Part shown: positions 54,285-64,000 of the stretch, in pieces
Numbering within the stretch: position 1 is the stretch's first letter
Layout: each line of letters opens with the position of its first letter
Notes under the pieces: generated by a model
What the model saw: the letters and a program-made list of their open reading frames with translations, nothing else
The model's database searches: none
What the model was told of the DNA's origin: nothing
NCBI RefSeq assembly: GCF_023195835.1
Contig: NZ_CP096199.1
Location: 2,852,001 to 2,916,000 of the forward strand
Source of the DNA: Vibrio sinaloensis
Lineage (GTDB): Bacteria; Pseudomonadota; Gammaproteobacteria; Enterobacterales; Vibrionaceae
Reading direction: 5' to 3'
DNA length: 64,000 nt
Program-made: the position numbers and the translations under genes

Positions 54285-55046
54285 ATGATTGATACCCACG
54301 CACACATTTACGCTAATGAGTTTGATAACGACCGAGAAGAGGTGGTTCAACGCGCTCTAGCGCAAGGCGTCGAACAGATTCTGCTGCCCAATATCGACTT
54401 GGAGTCGATTGAACCTATGTTGGCGACTGAAGCTCAGTTTCCTCAAGTGTGCCGCTCTATGATGGGCCTTCATCCTTGCTACGTTGATGGCAATGTCAAA
54501 CATAGCCTAGAGGTCATTCATTCTTGGTTTGCTAAGCACAACTTTATCGCGGTGGGTGAAATCGGCATCGACTTGTATTGGGATAAAACCTATAGAGCAG
54601 AGCAAGAAATGGCCTTTGTCACTCAGCTCAACTGGGCCAAAGAGCTGCAACTGCCGGTAGTGATTCATACTCGTGACTCCATTCAAGAGACCCTCGCACT
54701 GCTGAGCAAGGAGCAAAATGGCACCCTCTCCGGTGTGTTTCACTGTTTCGGCGGGAGCCTAGAGGAAGCCAAGGCGATCAATGATTTGGGTTTTCACTTA
54801 GGGCTCGGCGGTGTGTCGACATTTAAAAACGGCGGGATGGACAAGGTTATTCCTCACCTTGATATGGATTACGTGATCTTGGAAACCGACTGCCCCTACC
54901 TCGCTCCTGTTCCTCACCGCGGCAAGCGCAATGAACCTGCCTATACCTCGCTTGTGGCTCAGCGCGTGGCCGACTTAAGAGACATGACTATCGAGCAAGT
55001 TGACACAATGACCACCCAGAATGCGAAAACCTTGTTTCGCCTGTGA
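54285..55046 (+). CDS. TatD-family Mg-dependent deoxyribonuclease
   Basis: 253-residue metallo-dependent hydrolase of the TatD family: MIDTHAH gives the first metal histidines (His5, His7), GEIGIDLYWD the glutamate, VIHTRDS and FHCFGG further histidines, and ETDCPYLAP the late aspartate. The family acts as 3'-5' DNA exonuclease. The start at the ATG 54285 is preferred over a TTG two codons earlier. Adjacent to the convergent tatABC genes, as tatD often is, but whether it is the tatD orthologue or the closely related YjjV-type paralogue cannot be settled by eye. Confidence 0.88.
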   Translation: MIDTHAHIYANEFDNDREEVVQRALAQGVEQILLPNIDLESIEPMLATEAQFPQVCRSMMGLHPCYVDGNVKHSLEVIHSWFAKHNFIAVGEIGIDLYWDKTYRAEQEMAFVTQLNWAKELQLPVVIHTRDSIQETLALLSKEQNGTLSGVFHCFGGSLEEAKAINDLGFHLGLGGVSTFKNGGMDKVIPHLDMDYVILETDCPYLAPVPHRGKRNEPAYTSLVAQRVADLRDMTIEQVDTMTTQNAKTLFRL

Positions 55047-55069
55047 TTCGCGAAGTCTATCTGACCGAT

Positions 55070-55109
55070 AAAAAACGGGGTTGATAGTCCACTATCAACC
55101 CCGTTTTTT
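55070..55109. terminator. Bidirectional terminator between the tatD-family gene and tatC
   Basis: Perfect 19-bp stem AAAAAACGGGGTTGATAGT and its complement around a two-base loop; serves both convergent genes. Confidence 0.95.
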
Positions 55110-55128
55110 GTACCGTTCAATCAAAGCG

Positions 55129-55878
55129 CTACTCTTCGACGCTATCCTCACTGTCATCTTTACGCACATAGAAACGCGCAAAGAACAAACCCACTTCAAA
55201 CAGTAAACACATCGGAATCGCCAGCAGTGTTTGTGAAATCATATCGGGCGGCGTTAACATCATACCGACGACAAAGGCGCCCACCACGATATAAGGCCGC
55301 TTTTCACTCAGGCTCTTTGGATCAGTGGCGCCCGTCCAACACAGCAAGATAATCGCCACTGGCACCTCGAAGGCGATACCAAAGGCAAGAAACAGCGCCA
55401 GCACAAAATCAAGATAACTGGATATGTCGGTGGCAAACTCGACGCCACCTAACGAGATCGCGGTAAAAAAGCCAAACACCAATGGGAAAACCACGAAGTA
55501 GGCAAAAGCGACACCACAATAAAACAGCAGCGAGCTGGAAAACATCAGTGGCATGATCAACCGGCGTTCATGTTTGTAGAGGCCTGGAGCAACAAACGCC
55601 CAAACTTGATACAAGATAAACGGCACCGCTAGAAAAATAGAGGCGACTAAGGTTAGCTTCAACGGGGTAAAGAAGGGGGATGCGACATCGGTGGCAATCA
55701 TAGTCGCGCCTTCTGGTAGCCTTTCTACCAAAGGTGCGGAGATAAACTCATAGATATCATTGGCAAAATAGATCAGCCCGAGAAATACCACCAACACTGC
55801 GACAATCGCACGCAATAAGCGGTTTCGTAACTCAAGTAGATGGCTGATCAAAGGCTGTGTCTGCTCAACAGAAGACAT
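55129..55878 (-). CDS. tatC: Sec-independent protein translocase TatC
   Basis: Core receptor of the twin-arginine export system, which moves folded proteins across the inner membrane. 249 residues with six transmembrane segments. Conserved TatC features: N-terminal [16 protein letters not shown], the FxTP motif in [24 protein letters not shown] and the C-terminal [20 protein letters not shown]. Third gene of tatABC, 62 bases after tatB. Confidence 0.96.
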   Translation of the reverse strand: MSSVEQTQPLISHLLELRNRLLRAIVAVLVVFLGLIYFANDIYEFISAPLVERLPEGATMIATDVASPFFTPLKLTLVASIFLAVPFILYQVWAFVAPGLYKHERRLIMPLMFSSSLLFYCGVAFAYFVVFPLVFGFFTAISLGGVEFATDISSYLDFVLALFLAFGIAFEVPVAIILLCWTGATDPKSLSEKRPYIVVGAFVVGMMLTPPDMISQTLLAIPMCLLFEVGLFFARFYVRKDDSEDSVEE

Positions 55879-55940
55879 GTAAACCTCTATTCTAGAAGAT
55901 CAAAAAGGAGCTACCGATGTGCAGCTCCTCCTAAACGAGA

Positions 55941-56372
55941 CTATTCGGCTTTTTTATCAGCCTGCGGGGCTGACTGAGTGTTTATACTCTCAACAGCGCC
56001 CACGGAATCATTGGCATTTGAAGTCGACTCAACCGTTTCGTTGGCCTCCTCAGCACTGTTCGTCGGCGTATCACTTTTATTCGCGTAAGGACGCTGAACA
56101 TCTTGCGCAGCTTGCTTGAGCTGTTCCACTGAAGAACGAAGCTCAGGAGATAAATCTTCCATCCCCATTTGCTCAGCTTTACGCAAATTATCCTGCAGCT
56201 CTTGTACCTTTAGCTCGTGTGAAAGCTCATCTTTGACACTGTTTGCCATATTCTTAGCGGCGCCAATAAACTTAGAGACACTGCGAATAGCATGAGGCAA
56301 ACGCTCAGGGCCAAGGACCACTAGCCCGACGACAGAGATCAATACCAGTTCCCAAAAACCGATATCAAACAC
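55941..56372 (-). CDS. tatB: Sec-independent protein translocase TatB
   Basis: 143 residues. A short N-terminal membrane helix ([26 protein letters not shown]) with the TatB-specific Glu8 and GPERLP hinge, an amphipathic helix, and an acidic Ser/Asn/Glu-rich tail of low complexity. It binds the twin-arginine signal with TatC. It starts three bases after the tatA stop. Confidence 0.95.
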   Translation of the reverse strand: MFDIGFWELVLISVVGLVVLGPERLPHAIRSVSKFIGAAKNMANSVKDELSHELKVQELQDNLRKAEQMGMEDLSPELRSSVEQLKQAAQDVQRPYANKSDTPTNSAEEANETVESTSNANDSVGAVESINTQSAPQADKKAE

Positions 56373-56375
56373 AAT

Positions 56376-56618
56376 CTATGCCTGCTCTTTGTCTTTCTTA
56401 GTTTCAGCAGTGGCGTCCGTTTTCTGCTGCTCTACCGCTTTTGGCTCAAAGTCTGCGTCTTTCTTGTCTTTGTCCGACTCATCTTCGCTCATGGCTTTCT
56501 TAAAGCCTTTAACAGCACCACCTAGATCGCCACCAATGCCACGCAGCTTTTTCGTACCAAACAGCAGCACAACAATCACGGCAATAATCAAGAGTTGCCA
56601 AATACTAATACCACCCAT
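56376..56618 (-). CDS. tatA: Sec-independent protein translocase TatA
   Basis: 80 residues. The N-terminal [25 protein letters not shown] contains the membrane helix and the [21 protein letters not shown] amphipathic helix of TatA; the C-terminus is charged (Lys/Asp/Glu). TatA oligomerises to form the translocation path. First gene of tatABC. It lies 50 bases downstream of ubiB on the same strand, the same order as E. coli ubiE-ubiJ-ubiB-tatABC. Confidence 0.95.
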   Translation of the reverse strand: MGGISIWQLLIIAVIVVLLFGTKKLRGIGGDLGGAVKGFKKAMSEDESDKDKKDADFEPKAVEQQKTDATAETKKDKEQA

Positions 56619-56668
56619 TCTTTTTACCTCGGGTCTTATTAAACAAATTTATTTCAAGAGTTTAACGC

Positions 56669-58303
56669 CTATTGGCGGTAAGCTCGCCAACTAAGCAACC
56701 AAAATGTGACCCCGCCGAAAGCGCTCGCCAACGAAAGTTGCTCATAGGTGCTGTTGACCAATATTGCCGAGCATACGACTAATGTGGCCCCGACACCAAA
56801 TAAAAATTTCCCGGTCGCCTGCTGCCGCTTGGTCGAGCGATAGCCTTGATAAAGCTGATCAATGCGTTGGTTCATCATTTTACCCTGACGCAGACTGTCG
56901 TACAGCAACTCAGGAAGCTCAGGAAGTTTCTCGGCCCAAAAGGGTGCTCGATCTTTCACTGCATTGATGACGGCCTTTGGCCCCACTTGATTCATCATCC
57001 ACTCTTCAAGGAATGGCTTAGCGGTTTCCCACAAGTCTAATTGCGGATACAACTGACGACCTAGCCCTTCGACATAGAGTAAAGTTTTTTGCAGCAACAC
57101 TAACTGCGGCTGCACTTCCATATTAAAGCGACGCGCGGTATTGAATAAGTTCAGTAACACGTGACCGAATGAAATTTCGCAAAGCGGCTTAGCAAAAATC
57201 GGCTCACAAACAATACGGATTGCGAACTCAAATTCATCCACATTGGTTTCACGTGGAACCCAGCCAGATTCAACATGCAATTCCGCCACCCGGCGGTAAT
57301 CTCGGTTGAAGAAGGCTAAAAAGTTTTCTGCCAAATAGCGCTTATCTTCACTGTTTAGGGTGCCGACAATACCGCAATCCAAGCCAATCCAGCGCGGATT
57401 TTCTGGGTGCTGTGGCTCAACAAACACATTGCCCGGGTGCATATCGGCATGAAAAAAGCTGTCGCGGAATACCTGAGTGAAAAATACACTCACGCCACGT
57501 TCAGCCAAGAGTTTCATGTTGGTGCCGTTAGCCACCAGCCCCTCGATGTCAGAAACTTGGATGCCATATATTCGCTCAGAAACCATGACAGTTTTATTAC
57601 TGAAATCGGTAATCACTTCCGGAACATACAGTTCCTCGCTGCCTTCGAAGTTGCGTCTTAGCTGAATCGCATTGGCCGCTTCACGCCTTAAGTCGAGTTC
57701 ATCAAGCAGTGTTTTTTCATACTCTCTCACCACCTCAACCGGCTTTAGGCGACGGGCTTCAGGTAGCGCTTTGGCAACAATACGCGCCATTCGGTACATC
57801 AACTTAAGGTCGGCATCGATCACCGGACGAATATCGGGACGAATAACCTTTAACACCACTTCTTGGTTGGTCGATTTAAGTCGAGCGGTGTGCACTTGCG
57901 CTATCGAAGCGGAGGCCAGTGGCTCAATATCAAAGTCATCAAACCAGGTTTCTAATGGTCCGCCTAGCGCTTGTTCGATCTGCTGTTTGGCCAGTTGGCC
58001 ATCGAAAGGCGACACCTGATCTTGCAATAGCGCCAGCGGATCAGCGATGTGCTCTGGAAATAGATCGCGGCGCGTCGACATCATCTGACCAAACTTAATC
58101 CATACCGGACCAAGCTCCTGCAAGGCTAAGCGCAGGCGATCCCCTAGCGGCTTGTCCGCGTGTTTATTGCGAATCCAAAACAGGCTTTTTCGCGCCAATA
58201 GTGGCGCTTTGGTCAGTTGGTGAGTAGGCAGCAGTTCATCAAGGCCATACTCTAATTGCACGCGAATAATATGATAGAGACGACGCAATTCGGTTAATGT
58301 CAT
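56669..58303 (-). CDS. ubiB: Ubiquinone biosynthesis regulatory kinase-like protein UbiB
   Basis: 544 residues (E. coli 546), a member of the ABC1/ADCK atypical kinase family that supports ubiquinone synthesis, probably through ATPase activity on membrane-bound intermediates. Hallmarks: the KxGQ motif in [19 protein letters not shown], the ASIAQVHTA loop, ADMHPGN and LDCGIVGTL. Two C-terminal transmembrane helices (about 497-540) anchor it. Its start overlaps the ubiJ stop by four bases (ATGA). Confidence 0.96.
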   Translation of the reverse strand: MTLTELRRLYHIIRVQLEYGLDELLPTHQLTKAPLLARKSLFWIRNKHADKPLGDRLRLALQELGPVWIKFGQMMSTRRDLFPEHIADPLALLQDQVSPFDGQLAKQQIEQALGGPLETWFDDFDIEPLASASIAQVHTARLKSTNQEVVLKVIRPDIRPVIDADLKLMYRMARIVAKALPEARRLKPVEVVREYEKTLLDELDLRREAANAIQLRRNFEGSEELYVPEVITDFSNKTVMVSERIYGIQVSDIEGLVANGTNMKLLAERGVSVFFTQVFRDSFFHADMHPGNVFVEPQHPENPRWIGLDCGIVGTLNSEDKRYLAENFLAFFNRDYRRVAELHVESGWVPRETNVDEFEFAIRIVCEPIFAKPLCEISFGHVLLNLFNTARRFNMEVQPQLVLLQKTLLYVEGLGRQLYPQLDLWETAKPFLEEWMMNQVGPKAVINAVKDRAPFWAEKLPELPELLYDSLRQGKMMNQRIDQLYQGYRSTKRQQATGKFLFGVGATLVVCSAILVNSTYEQLSLASAFGGVTFWLLSWRAYRQ

Positions 58304-58905
58304 GCGCGCTCCAGTAACTGATTGAGGCGCGCCTCTACACGTGCGGCTTGGCTTTTCACTTCATCGACTTGATCGCAAAAATAGGCCACTTCGAGTGGTG
58401 GAGGTGCCATTCGCCACTCCTCAGTCACCGCTTGGGCCAAGTGACTTTGCTGCTTACGCCACTCACTTTTCACACCGTCGACCATGGTTTTCGCCCCCTG
58501 TACTAGGGTGTGCGCCACCACATCTCCCGTGGCGCGCGATAACCACTCTTCAATATCCGGTTTACAGTCGCTCATCAGTTGGGAAAACTTCTGCGCCAAT
58601 TGAATATCCCCCTCTAACACCAGCTTATCTTGTTTGATTAGCTTGGTAATATTGGATTGATCGCGCAGCTCTGGCAGTACAGAGAGATTCAAGGATAAGT
58701 AGCAATCAGGTTGACCTTCATAGTGGGCCAATACGTCGATTTGCTGACTGAAGATAAAGGTCAGGGTTTTGTTGACCTCTTTGAGATGGACTTGAATCAC
58801 CTGACCTTTTAAGCGCGCCAAACGACGTCCCAGCTCTGGGTCGTCTTTGATCAAGGTATTCAAGGTTGTCTCAACAACAGCAGTGACAAGTGGTTCAAAC
58901 GGCAT
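58300..58905 (-). CDS. ubiJ: Ubiquinone biosynthesis accessory factor UbiJ
   Basis: 201 residues (E. coli 201) with an SCP2 lipid-binding domain in the N-terminal two thirds ([33 protein letters not shown]) and a C-terminal coiled coil. UbiJ holds ubiquinone intermediates in the soluble Ubi complex with UbiK, whose gene is at 39.9 kb. Eleven bases after ubiE and overlapping ubiB by four, so ubiE-ubiJ-ubiB are one transcript. Confidence 0.94.
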   Translation of the reverse strand: MPFEPLVTAVVETTLNTLIKDDPELGRRLARLKGQVIQVHLKEVNKTLTFIFSQQIDVLAHYEGQPDCYLSLNLSVLPELRDQSNITKLIKQDKLVLEGDIQLAQKFSQLMSDCKPDIEEWLSRATGDVVAHTLVQGAKTMVDGVKSEWRKQQSHLAQAVTEEWRMAPPPLEVAYFCDQVDEVKSQAARVEARLNQLLERA

Positions 58906-58916
58906 AGCAACTCACC

Positions 58917-59699
58917 TTAGAATTTGTAACCACGGTGCAGCGCAACGATACCACCGGTTAGGTTGTAGTACTTGGTCTGTTCAAAGCCCGCGTCTTCCAT
59001 CATGCCTTTCAGCGTTTCTTGATCAGGGTGCATGCGAATAGATTCCGCAAGATAACGGTAGCTTTCTGCATCGTTGGCCACCAACTCACCCATCTTAGGG
59101 AGCAAGTGGAACGAGTAGGTATCGTAAATCTTCGACAACGGCTCTAGGATTGGCTTGGAGAACTCCAGCACCAGCAAGCGACCACCTGGCTTGAGCACTC
59201 GGAACATCGAGCGCAGCGCTTTATCTTTGTCGGTAACATTGCGCAGACAGAAGCTGATCGTAATCGCATCAAAGTAGTCATCTGGGAACGGAAGTTCCTC
59301 AGCGTTGGCCTGAACGTAGTGCACGTTGCCAACAATGCCATTGTCGCGCAATTTGTCACGACCAACATTGAGCATGGAGTTGTTGATGTCGGCCAAAATG
59401 ACGTGGCCTTTTTCTCCGACAATGCGCGAGAATTTTGCGGTTAAGTCTCCGGTACCGCCACCAAGGTCCAAGACGCGTTGACCAGGACGAACACCGCTGC
59501 AGTCGATAGTAAAGCGTTTCCAAAGGCGATGAATGCCTCCCGACATTAAGTCATTCATAATGTCGTACTTAGCCGCCACTGAGTGGAACACTTGGGCAAC
59601 TTTGGCCACTTTTTCTTCTTTCGCTACTGTGGTGAAACCAAAATGCGTGGTTTCATTTGATTCTAATGCTGTATTCGATTGCACGCTTGTATCCGTCAT
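58917..59699 (-). CDS. ubiE: Ubiquinone/menaquinone C-methyltransferase UbiE
   Basis: SAM-dependent methyltransferase acting on demethylmenaquinone and on 2-polyprenyl-6-methoxy-1,4-benzoquinol. 260 residues (E. coli 251). The UbiE signature [22 protein letters not shown] (about 45-66), SAM motif [11 protein letters not shown] (76-86) and post-motif [11 protein letters not shown] are clear. First gene of the ubi-tat block. The N-terminal 20 residues ([18 protein letters not shown]) are a variable extension. Confidence 0.96.
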   Translation of the reverse strand: MTDTSVQSNTALESNETTHFGFTTVAKEEKVAKVAQVFHSVAAKYDIMNDLMSGGIHRLWKRFTIDCSGVRPGQRVLDLGGGTGDLTAKFSRIVGEKGHVILADINNSMLNVGRDKLRDNGIVGNVHYVQANAEELPFPDDYFDAITISFCLRNVTDKDKALRSMFRVLKPGGRLLVLEFSKPILEPLSKIYDTYSFHLLPKMGELVANDAESYRYLAESIRMHPDQETLKGMMEDAGFEQTKYYNLTGGIVALHRGYKF

Positions 59700-59752
59700 G
59701 ATGATTCCTCTTCAAGCAGTACGAGAATAACAACGCCCAGTACTGCGGGCGA

Positions 59753-61303
59753 TTAGTTTACTTTATCCTCATCCGTATGTCTTTGGGCGAGCGAGTCATT
59801 TTTAACGGTGTGAGGGTTTTCTGTGAGATGCTCCTGTTGGGCCAACTCCACCAGCGAACTGGTGATAGGCTTTTTCACTTCAACCCCTAGCTGTTTAAAA
59901 CTCTCTGCCTGGCGAATCACATTGCCCCGCCCGGTGGCCAACTTGTTCATCGCCCCTTGATAGTTTTGATTGGCCCGATCCAGTGCCCCACCTAGGCTTT
60001 CCATATCATCAACGAACAGTCGCAGTTTGTCATACAGCTTGCTGGCTCGTTCAGCGATAATTCGAGCGTTTTGGTTTTGCCTGTCATTGCGCCACAGATT
60101 ATCAATCGTACGCAGCGCCACCAGCAAGGTAGTCGGACTGACCAAAATAATGTTTTGCTCCATAGCCTCTTTCACTAAGCTCGGATCGGCCTGAATCGCC
60201 ACCTGGAAAGCCGGCTCAACCGGTATAAACATCAGCACATAGTCTAAGCTCTGGATTCCTTTGAGTTGATGATAATCTTTTTGTGAAAGGCCTTTGATGT
60301 GCGCTCTTAACGCAAGTAAGTGGTCACTTAGGGCTTTATCTCGTGCGTTATCTGTCTCGGCGTTGAAATAACGTTCGTACGCCACCAGCGCCATTTTTGA
60401 GTCGATCACCACCTGCTTGTCTTGCGGCAAATGCACAATCACGTCAGGTTGATAACGCTTTCCCGCTTCGTTTTGCAAACTGACTTGGGTTTGATATTCA
60501 TGGCCTTCACGCAAACCCGACTCAGCCAATACCCGCGCCAAAACCACTTCACCCCAATTGCCTTGCTGCTTGTTGTCACCTTTCAATGCTTGAGTCAGGT
60601 TGAGTGCTTCTTTGGTCATTTGCTCGTTAAGACGCTGTAAGTTCTTCAATTCATGCACTAAGGTATGGCGCTCTTTGGCCTCTTGATTGAAGCTGTCATT
60701 AACCTGTTTCTTAAACCCTTCAAGCTGCTCACGCAGTGGCGATAGCAAGCCCTCTAAGCTCTGGCGGTTTTGTTGGTCAACTTTAGCGGTTTTCGCCTCA
60801 AACAACTGATTGGCTAAATGCTCAAATTGCTGTTTGAGCCGCTCTTCCGCTTGCTCCAATAATTGCAGCTTCTCTTGATTGGCTTTGTTTTCTTGTTCAT
60901 GACGTGCCTGCTGCTCACGCAGTTGTGCCTCTAGTTGAGCTTTTTGCTCACGGACTTGATTCAAGTCATCCGCGTATTGCTGGCGCTCTTGTTTGACCGC
61001 ATCGAAATAGCGAAGCTTCTCGAGCACGGCCATCAGTTTTCCGTGTGATTGTTTCAGCTCATAGGCGGCTTTGTCTCGCTCAGCATCCAACTCGTCGAGT
61101 TCCTGCTGAGCGTCTGCTAACTGGGCTTGCAGTTGGTGAATCTGATTATCAGTCAGTTGCTGATTGGCCATTAACTGCTGTTCTAACCGTTGTTGGTCAA
61201 AGCGCATCTTCTGCTTCACCCACCAACCGGCCACGATCGCACTAAACAGGGCTGAAGCTGCACCGCTGGCAATCAGCGCTTGATGCTCAAGAATCCATTG
61301 CAT
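59753..61303 (-). CDS. rmuC: DNA recombination protein RmuC
   Basis: 516 residues. An N-terminal transmembrane helix (LIASGAASALFSAIVAGWWV) is followed by ~200 residues of coiled coil rich in Gln, Glu and Leu, then the conserved RmuC nuclease-like domain (KGDNKQQGNWGEVVLARVLAESGLREGHEY; DVIVHLPQDKQVVIDSKMALVAYERY; SLDYVLMFIPVEPAF). The family limits DNA rearrangements between inverted repeats. It precedes ubiE on the same strand, as in E. coli, 53 bases away. Confidence 0.95.
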   Translation of the reverse strand: MQWILEHQALIASGAASALFSAIVAGWWVKQKMRFDQQRLEQQLMANQQLTDNQIHQLQAQLADAQQELDELDAERDKAAYELKQSHGKLMAVLEKLRYFDAVKQERQQYADDLNQVREQKAQLEAQLREQQARHEQENKANQEKLQLLEQAEERLKQQFEHLANQLFEAKTAKVDQQNRQSLEGLLSPLREQLEGFKKQVNDSFNQEAKERHTLVHELKNLQRLNEQMTKEALNLTQALKGDNKQQGNWGEVVLARVLAESGLREGHEYQTQVSLQNEAGKRYQPDVIVHLPQDKQVVIDSKMALVAYERYFNAETDNARDKALSDHLLALRAHIKGLSQKDYHQLKGIQSLDYVLMFIPVEPAFQVAIQADPSLVKEAMEQNIILVSPTTLLVALRTIDNLWRNDRQNQNARIIAERASKLYDKLRLFVDDMESLGGALDRANQNYQGAMNKLATGRGNVIRQAESFKQLGVEVKKPITSSLVELAQQEHLTENPHTVKNDSLAQRHTDEDKVN

Positions 61304-61461
61304 AATAGAGATTTAACGATTCAATCAAATAGTGATTCAATGGTATTTGCCTACTGGATAAATGTCCAGTTTGTCGGCTAGATACCGAACCGCTAGACTA
61401 GGCGTTTTTATCGCCGCCGATCGAGCCGAAGATGGTCACGGCAGTTAGGATAAGGAGCATC

Positions 61462-62367
61462 ATGAACGAGCGTCGCGCGTTAGGATTAGGTCTCAGTGCC
61501 GTATTACTCTGGTCGACAGTAGCCACCGCTTTTAAACTGACACTGGCGGAGTTCTCCCCCATCCAGATGTTGACTATTGCCAGCATAGTGTCTGCATTGG
61601 CACTGCTGGTCATCTGTGCTGTCACGAGTAAGCTGAGTCAATTACCTGCGACGTTCTTATCCAACCCTTGGTATTACCTGCTGCTTGGCATAATCAATCC
61701 ACTCGCCTACTACATCATTCTGTTTAAAGCCTACGACCTACTGCCCGCCTCACAAGCGCAGGCAATTAACTACAGCTGGGCTATCACCTTAACCTTAATG
61801 GCGGCGGTGTTTTTAGGGCAAAAAATTCGCAAGCAGGACTGGTTCGCTTGTACGTTTAGTTATATGGGGGTGATCGTCATCGCCACCAAAGGCGATGTGC
61901 TTGGGCTCAACTTTGACAGCCCGACAGGGGTTGGATTGGCGCTGCTCTCGACCTTACTGTGGGCGGGGTATTGGATCTTAAATGCGAAAAACAAAGCCGA
62001 CCCTGTGGTTGGGGTCCTGTTAGGTTTTTTGGTCGCGATTCCATTTGCCATTGGTTTGACCCTATATGAAGGGACAGGTATAAGCCAGATCACGATTCAA
62101 GGCTGGCTCGCGGTCACTTATGTTGGCCTATTTGAAATGGGCGTGACCTTTGTCCTCTGGTTGAGCGCACTCAAGTTAACGGAAAATACCGCGCGCATCA
62201 GCAATCTGATTTTTGCCTCGCCGTTTATCTCATTGATGCTGTTGTCGACCATAATTGGCGAAGAGATCCACCCAGCGACACTGATTGGCTTAGTATTGAT
62301 TGTGGCCGGGTTAGCGATCCAACAGATCAAATTTGGCAAAAAAGATCTGAGCAAACAGCCAAGTTGA
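61462..62367 (+). CDS. EamA (DMT) family transporter
   Basis: 301-residue membrane protein with ten hydrophobic segments in two EamA repeats: GLSAVLLWSTVATAFKLTLAEFSP in the first, ILNAKNKADPVVGVLLGFLVAIPFAIGLTLYEG in the second, and SNLIFASPFISLMLLSTIIGEEIHPATLIGLVLIVAGL near the end. The substrate is unknown. The start at 61462 is supported by AAGGAG; the frame extends ten codons upstream without a site. Divergent from rmuC, convergent with the HDOD gene. Confidence 0.88.
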   Translation: MNERRALGLGLSAVLLWSTVATAFKLTLAEFSPIQMLTIASIVSALALLVICAVTSKLSQLPATFLSNPWYYLLLGIINPLAYYIILFKAYDLLPASQAQAINYSWAITLTLMAAVFLGQKIRKQDWFACTFSYMGVIVIATKGDVLGLNFDSPTGVGLALLSTLLWAGYWILNAKNKADPVVGVLLGFLVAIPFAIGLTLYEGTGISQITIQGWLAVTYVGLFEMGVTFVLWLSALKLTENTARISNLIFASPFISLMLLSTIIGEEIHPATLIGLVLIVAGLAIQQIKFGKKDLSKQPS

Positions 62368-62378
62368 CAGGCTGTTAT

Positions 62379-63203
62379 TCAAAACAACTGGTAAGCCAGC
62401 TCGCTGCCTTGGCCGCGTACCTTATCGATCTTCGTCGCTAATTCGGGGGACACCTGCAGCGCTTGTGCGGCTCGACTATTGGCCAGATAGCGCTGTTTCT
62501 CGCGCTCCTCTAACATGGTGTCCCAGCGATTGTGGGCATCGCGAGCCAAATAGAGCAGACACGCTAAACGCTTCGACTCCACCGCTTTCGAAGGGTGGTT
62601 GACGTTCGCTATCGCATCAATCAACTCATTGGGAAACTTCCAGCTTTCGGCCAATACCGCACCGAGCTCTTGCGCATCGACCCCCAGCACCTCTTTTTGC
62701 ACTTTCGCGGCGTTTTCACCCGCCCGCACGCGCTGATGAATCGCCAACGCTTTTTCTGGCTCTAAAGTATGAATCATCAACTCGCCAATATTGTGCAAAA
62801 TGCCGGTAGTAAAGGCTTCATTCGGGTCCAACTTGATGTCTTTGGCAATCGCACTGGCGATGGTGGCGATTTCAAATGTGCCCGCCCAGTAGTCTTTGAT
62901 ATTGAGGGTTTCAAGCTTAGGAAAGCTAGAGGCAAGGATCGATGAAGAGATCAGGTTGCGAATGGCGCCAATGCCGATACGAACGATGGCGTCGTTGATG
63001 TTAGACACCCCTTTCACGCCACCAAATTGGGCTGAGTTGGCCATCCTCAACACCCGAGCCAATAACACCTGATCCATCGCCATTTTATGGGCCAACTCGC
63101 TAAAATCGACTGTGTCTCTGTTGACCATTTCTAGCAGTTCTTGCAACACGCTTTCTATGCGCGGTAACTCATTAATCCGCGAGATCAGTGCTTGTTGACT
63201 CAT
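62379..63203 (-). CDS. HDOD domain protein
   Basis: 274 residues, almost entirely an HDOD domain, a degenerate HD fold found in signalling proteins. Conserved parts are LPRIESVLQELLEMVN, LARVLRMANSAQFG, AIVRIGIGAIRNLISSS, TTGILHNIGELMIH and LAESWKFPNELIDAIANVNHP. No GGDEF, EAL or receiver domain is attached, so it is a stand-alone HDOD. The start at 63203 has AAGGAGT upstream; a nine-codon longer frame lacks a site. The function cannot be named from sequence. Confidence 0.9.
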   Translation of the reverse strand: MSQQALISRINELPRIESVLQELLEMVNRDTVDFSELAHKMAMDQVLLARVLRMANSAQFGGVKGVSNINDAIVRIGIGAIRNLISSSILASSFPKLETLNIKDYWAGTFEIATIASAIAKDIKLDPNEAFTTGILHNIGELMIHTLEPEKALAIHQRVRAGENAAKVQKEVLGVDAQELGAVLAESWKFPNELIDAIANVNHPSKAVESKRLACLLYLARDAHNRWDTMLEEREKQRYLANSRAAQALQVSPELATKIDKVRGQGSELAYQLF

Positions 63204-63291
63204 AGAGTTCACTCCTTCGATGCCCTTCACCTTTTTATAACGCTAAGTGTAGTACTAATGAGTGAATTCTTATTTGATTCAGCGCGGATTT

Positions 63292-64000
63292 TTACACCCA
63301 TTGGCCTGCTGCATAAGCCGAGCTCCAGCACCATTGAAAGTTGTATCCACCGAGCCATCCTGTCACATCGACAACTTCGCCGATAAAGTACAAGCCCCTG
63401 ATCTGTTTGCACTCCATGCTTTTTGACGATAGGTGATCGGTGTCCACGCCTCCCAAAGTCACTTCTGCGGTGCGATAGCCTTCGGTACCGTTTGGTGTGA
63501 TCTGCCACTGCTGCAATTGAGTGGTCACCGCCGCCAATTGTTTGCTGTTTAGCTGCTTTAACGGTTTGTCTTCGAGCAGTTTCAGTTCAATCAATACTTC
63601 AACCAAACGCTTCGGTAACACTTTCGATAAAGTATTCTTTAAACTCTGGTTAGGGTGCTTTTCCAGCGAACGCTGCAGTAACTCATCAAGGTCAACATCC
63701 GGCACCAAGTTGATCGACACTTTCTGCCCTGCGCGCCAAAAAGATGAGATTTGTAACACTGACGGGCCAGAGAGACCGCGGTGAGTAAACAGCAATGCCT
63801 CTTTAAAGACGGTACCATCTTGGGCAGTGATTTCAGTAGGTACAGCAATTCCTGACAGTTCAGCTAACGCCTGCTTATCTTCTTTATGCAAGGTAAAAGG
63901 CACCAGTCCGGCACTGGTAGGCACCACACTCAAGCCAAACTGCTCAGCAATCTTGTAGCCAAACGGCGTCGCACCTAACTTAGGCATCGACAATCCGCCG
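63292..64000 (-). CDS. HI0933/YhiN-family NAD(P)/FAD-dependent oxidoreductase (5' end missing)
   Basis: C-terminal ~235 residues of a flavoprotein; the frame is open at the window edge (GGLSMPKLGATPFGYKIAEQFG is an internal family motif following the FAD site), so the start lies outside. Further family features are LLFTHRGLSGPSVLQISS and the C-terminal EVTLGGVDTDHLSSKSMECKQIRGLYFIGEVVDVTGWLGGYNFQWCWSSAYAAG, which closes over the FAD. The physiological substrate is not known. Nearest downstream neighbour is the HDOD gene, 88 bases away. Confidence 0.92.
   Translation of the reverse strand, partial: GGLSMPKLGATPFGYKIAEQFGLSVVPTSAGLVPFTLHKEDKQALAELSGIAVPTEITAQDGTVFKEALLFTHRGLSGPSVLQISSFWRAGQKVSINLVPDVDLDELLQRSLEKHPNQSLKNTLSKVLPKRLVEVLIELKLLEDKPLKQLNSKQLAAVTTQLQQWQITPNGTEGYRTAEVTLGGVDTDHLSSKSMECKQIRGLYFIGEVVDVTGWLGGYNFQWCWSSAYAAGQWV

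Overview
This window looks like a chromosomal segment of a Vibrio species (Vibrionaceae, Gammaproteobacteria), in the largely syntenic core of the large chromosome. The main reasons are the blocks ubiD-(x)-rho-trxA-rhlB-gppA, hemB-polA-engB with Spot 42 and RyhB between them, tRNA-rep-vexRAB-ubiK-ilvC-ilvY, and tatABC-ubiB-ubiJ-ubiE-rmuC. There are also genes typical of Vibrio, such as DUF3630 behind recQ, DUF2489 and yihI. Base composition is moderate. No prophage, integrase, transposase gene or CRISPR array is visible.

Layout. 1-8 kb: ubiD (cut by the window edge), a secreted protein of unknown function, rho, trxA, rhlB-gppA, and the queuosine-precursor transporter yhhQ behind a candidate preQ1-I riboswitch. 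8-13 kb: recQ with an overlapping DUF3630 gene, rarD, an AraC-type regulator and a LysE exporter. 13-16 kb: a CsrB-family RNA with a VarA/GacA-type box, then uvrD. 16-19 kb: a four-gene bufferin-type RiPP operon (DUF2282 precursor, DUF692, DUF2063, DoxX) facing a small repeat-containing lipoprotein. 19-30 kb: prlC, rlmJ, gor, a SPOR-domain protein, and a four-gene peptide-type ABC importer in the same order as E. coli gsiABCD. 30-32 kb: an AT-rich leader and a tRNA array (Arg, 2 His, 2 Pro) containing decayed tRNA-Pro copies and three successive terminators. 32-43 kb: cytochrome c5, rep, the vexR-vexA-vexB efflux operon with a palindromic operator, ubiK, ilvC and ilvY. 43-49 kb: hemN, DUF2489, yihI, a methyltransferase, a second Csr-type RNA at the csrC position, cytochrome c4, engB and Spot 42. 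49-54 kb: polA, RyhB with a Fur-like box, a GNAT protein, hemB and a TatD-family nuclease. 55-64 kb: tatCBA, ubiB-ubiJ-ubiE, rmuC, a DMT permease, an HDOD protein and an incomplete HI0933-type flavoprotein.

How the parts work together. Five ubiquinone genes (ubiD, ubiK, ubiB, ubiJ, ubiE) sit with two cytochromes c, haem synthesis (hemB, hemN) and Tat export, so much of the window serves respiration. Regulation is rich in RNA: two CsrA-sponge RNAs, Spot 42, RyhB, a candidate third small RNA near Spot 42, and the preQ1 riboswitch. The most unusual coding unit is the bufferin-type operon, which is probably a copper-chelating modified peptide system. Coordinates come from reading the sequence directly. 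Start codons were chosen from ribosome-binding sites and known family N-termini and often differ from the longest open frame.
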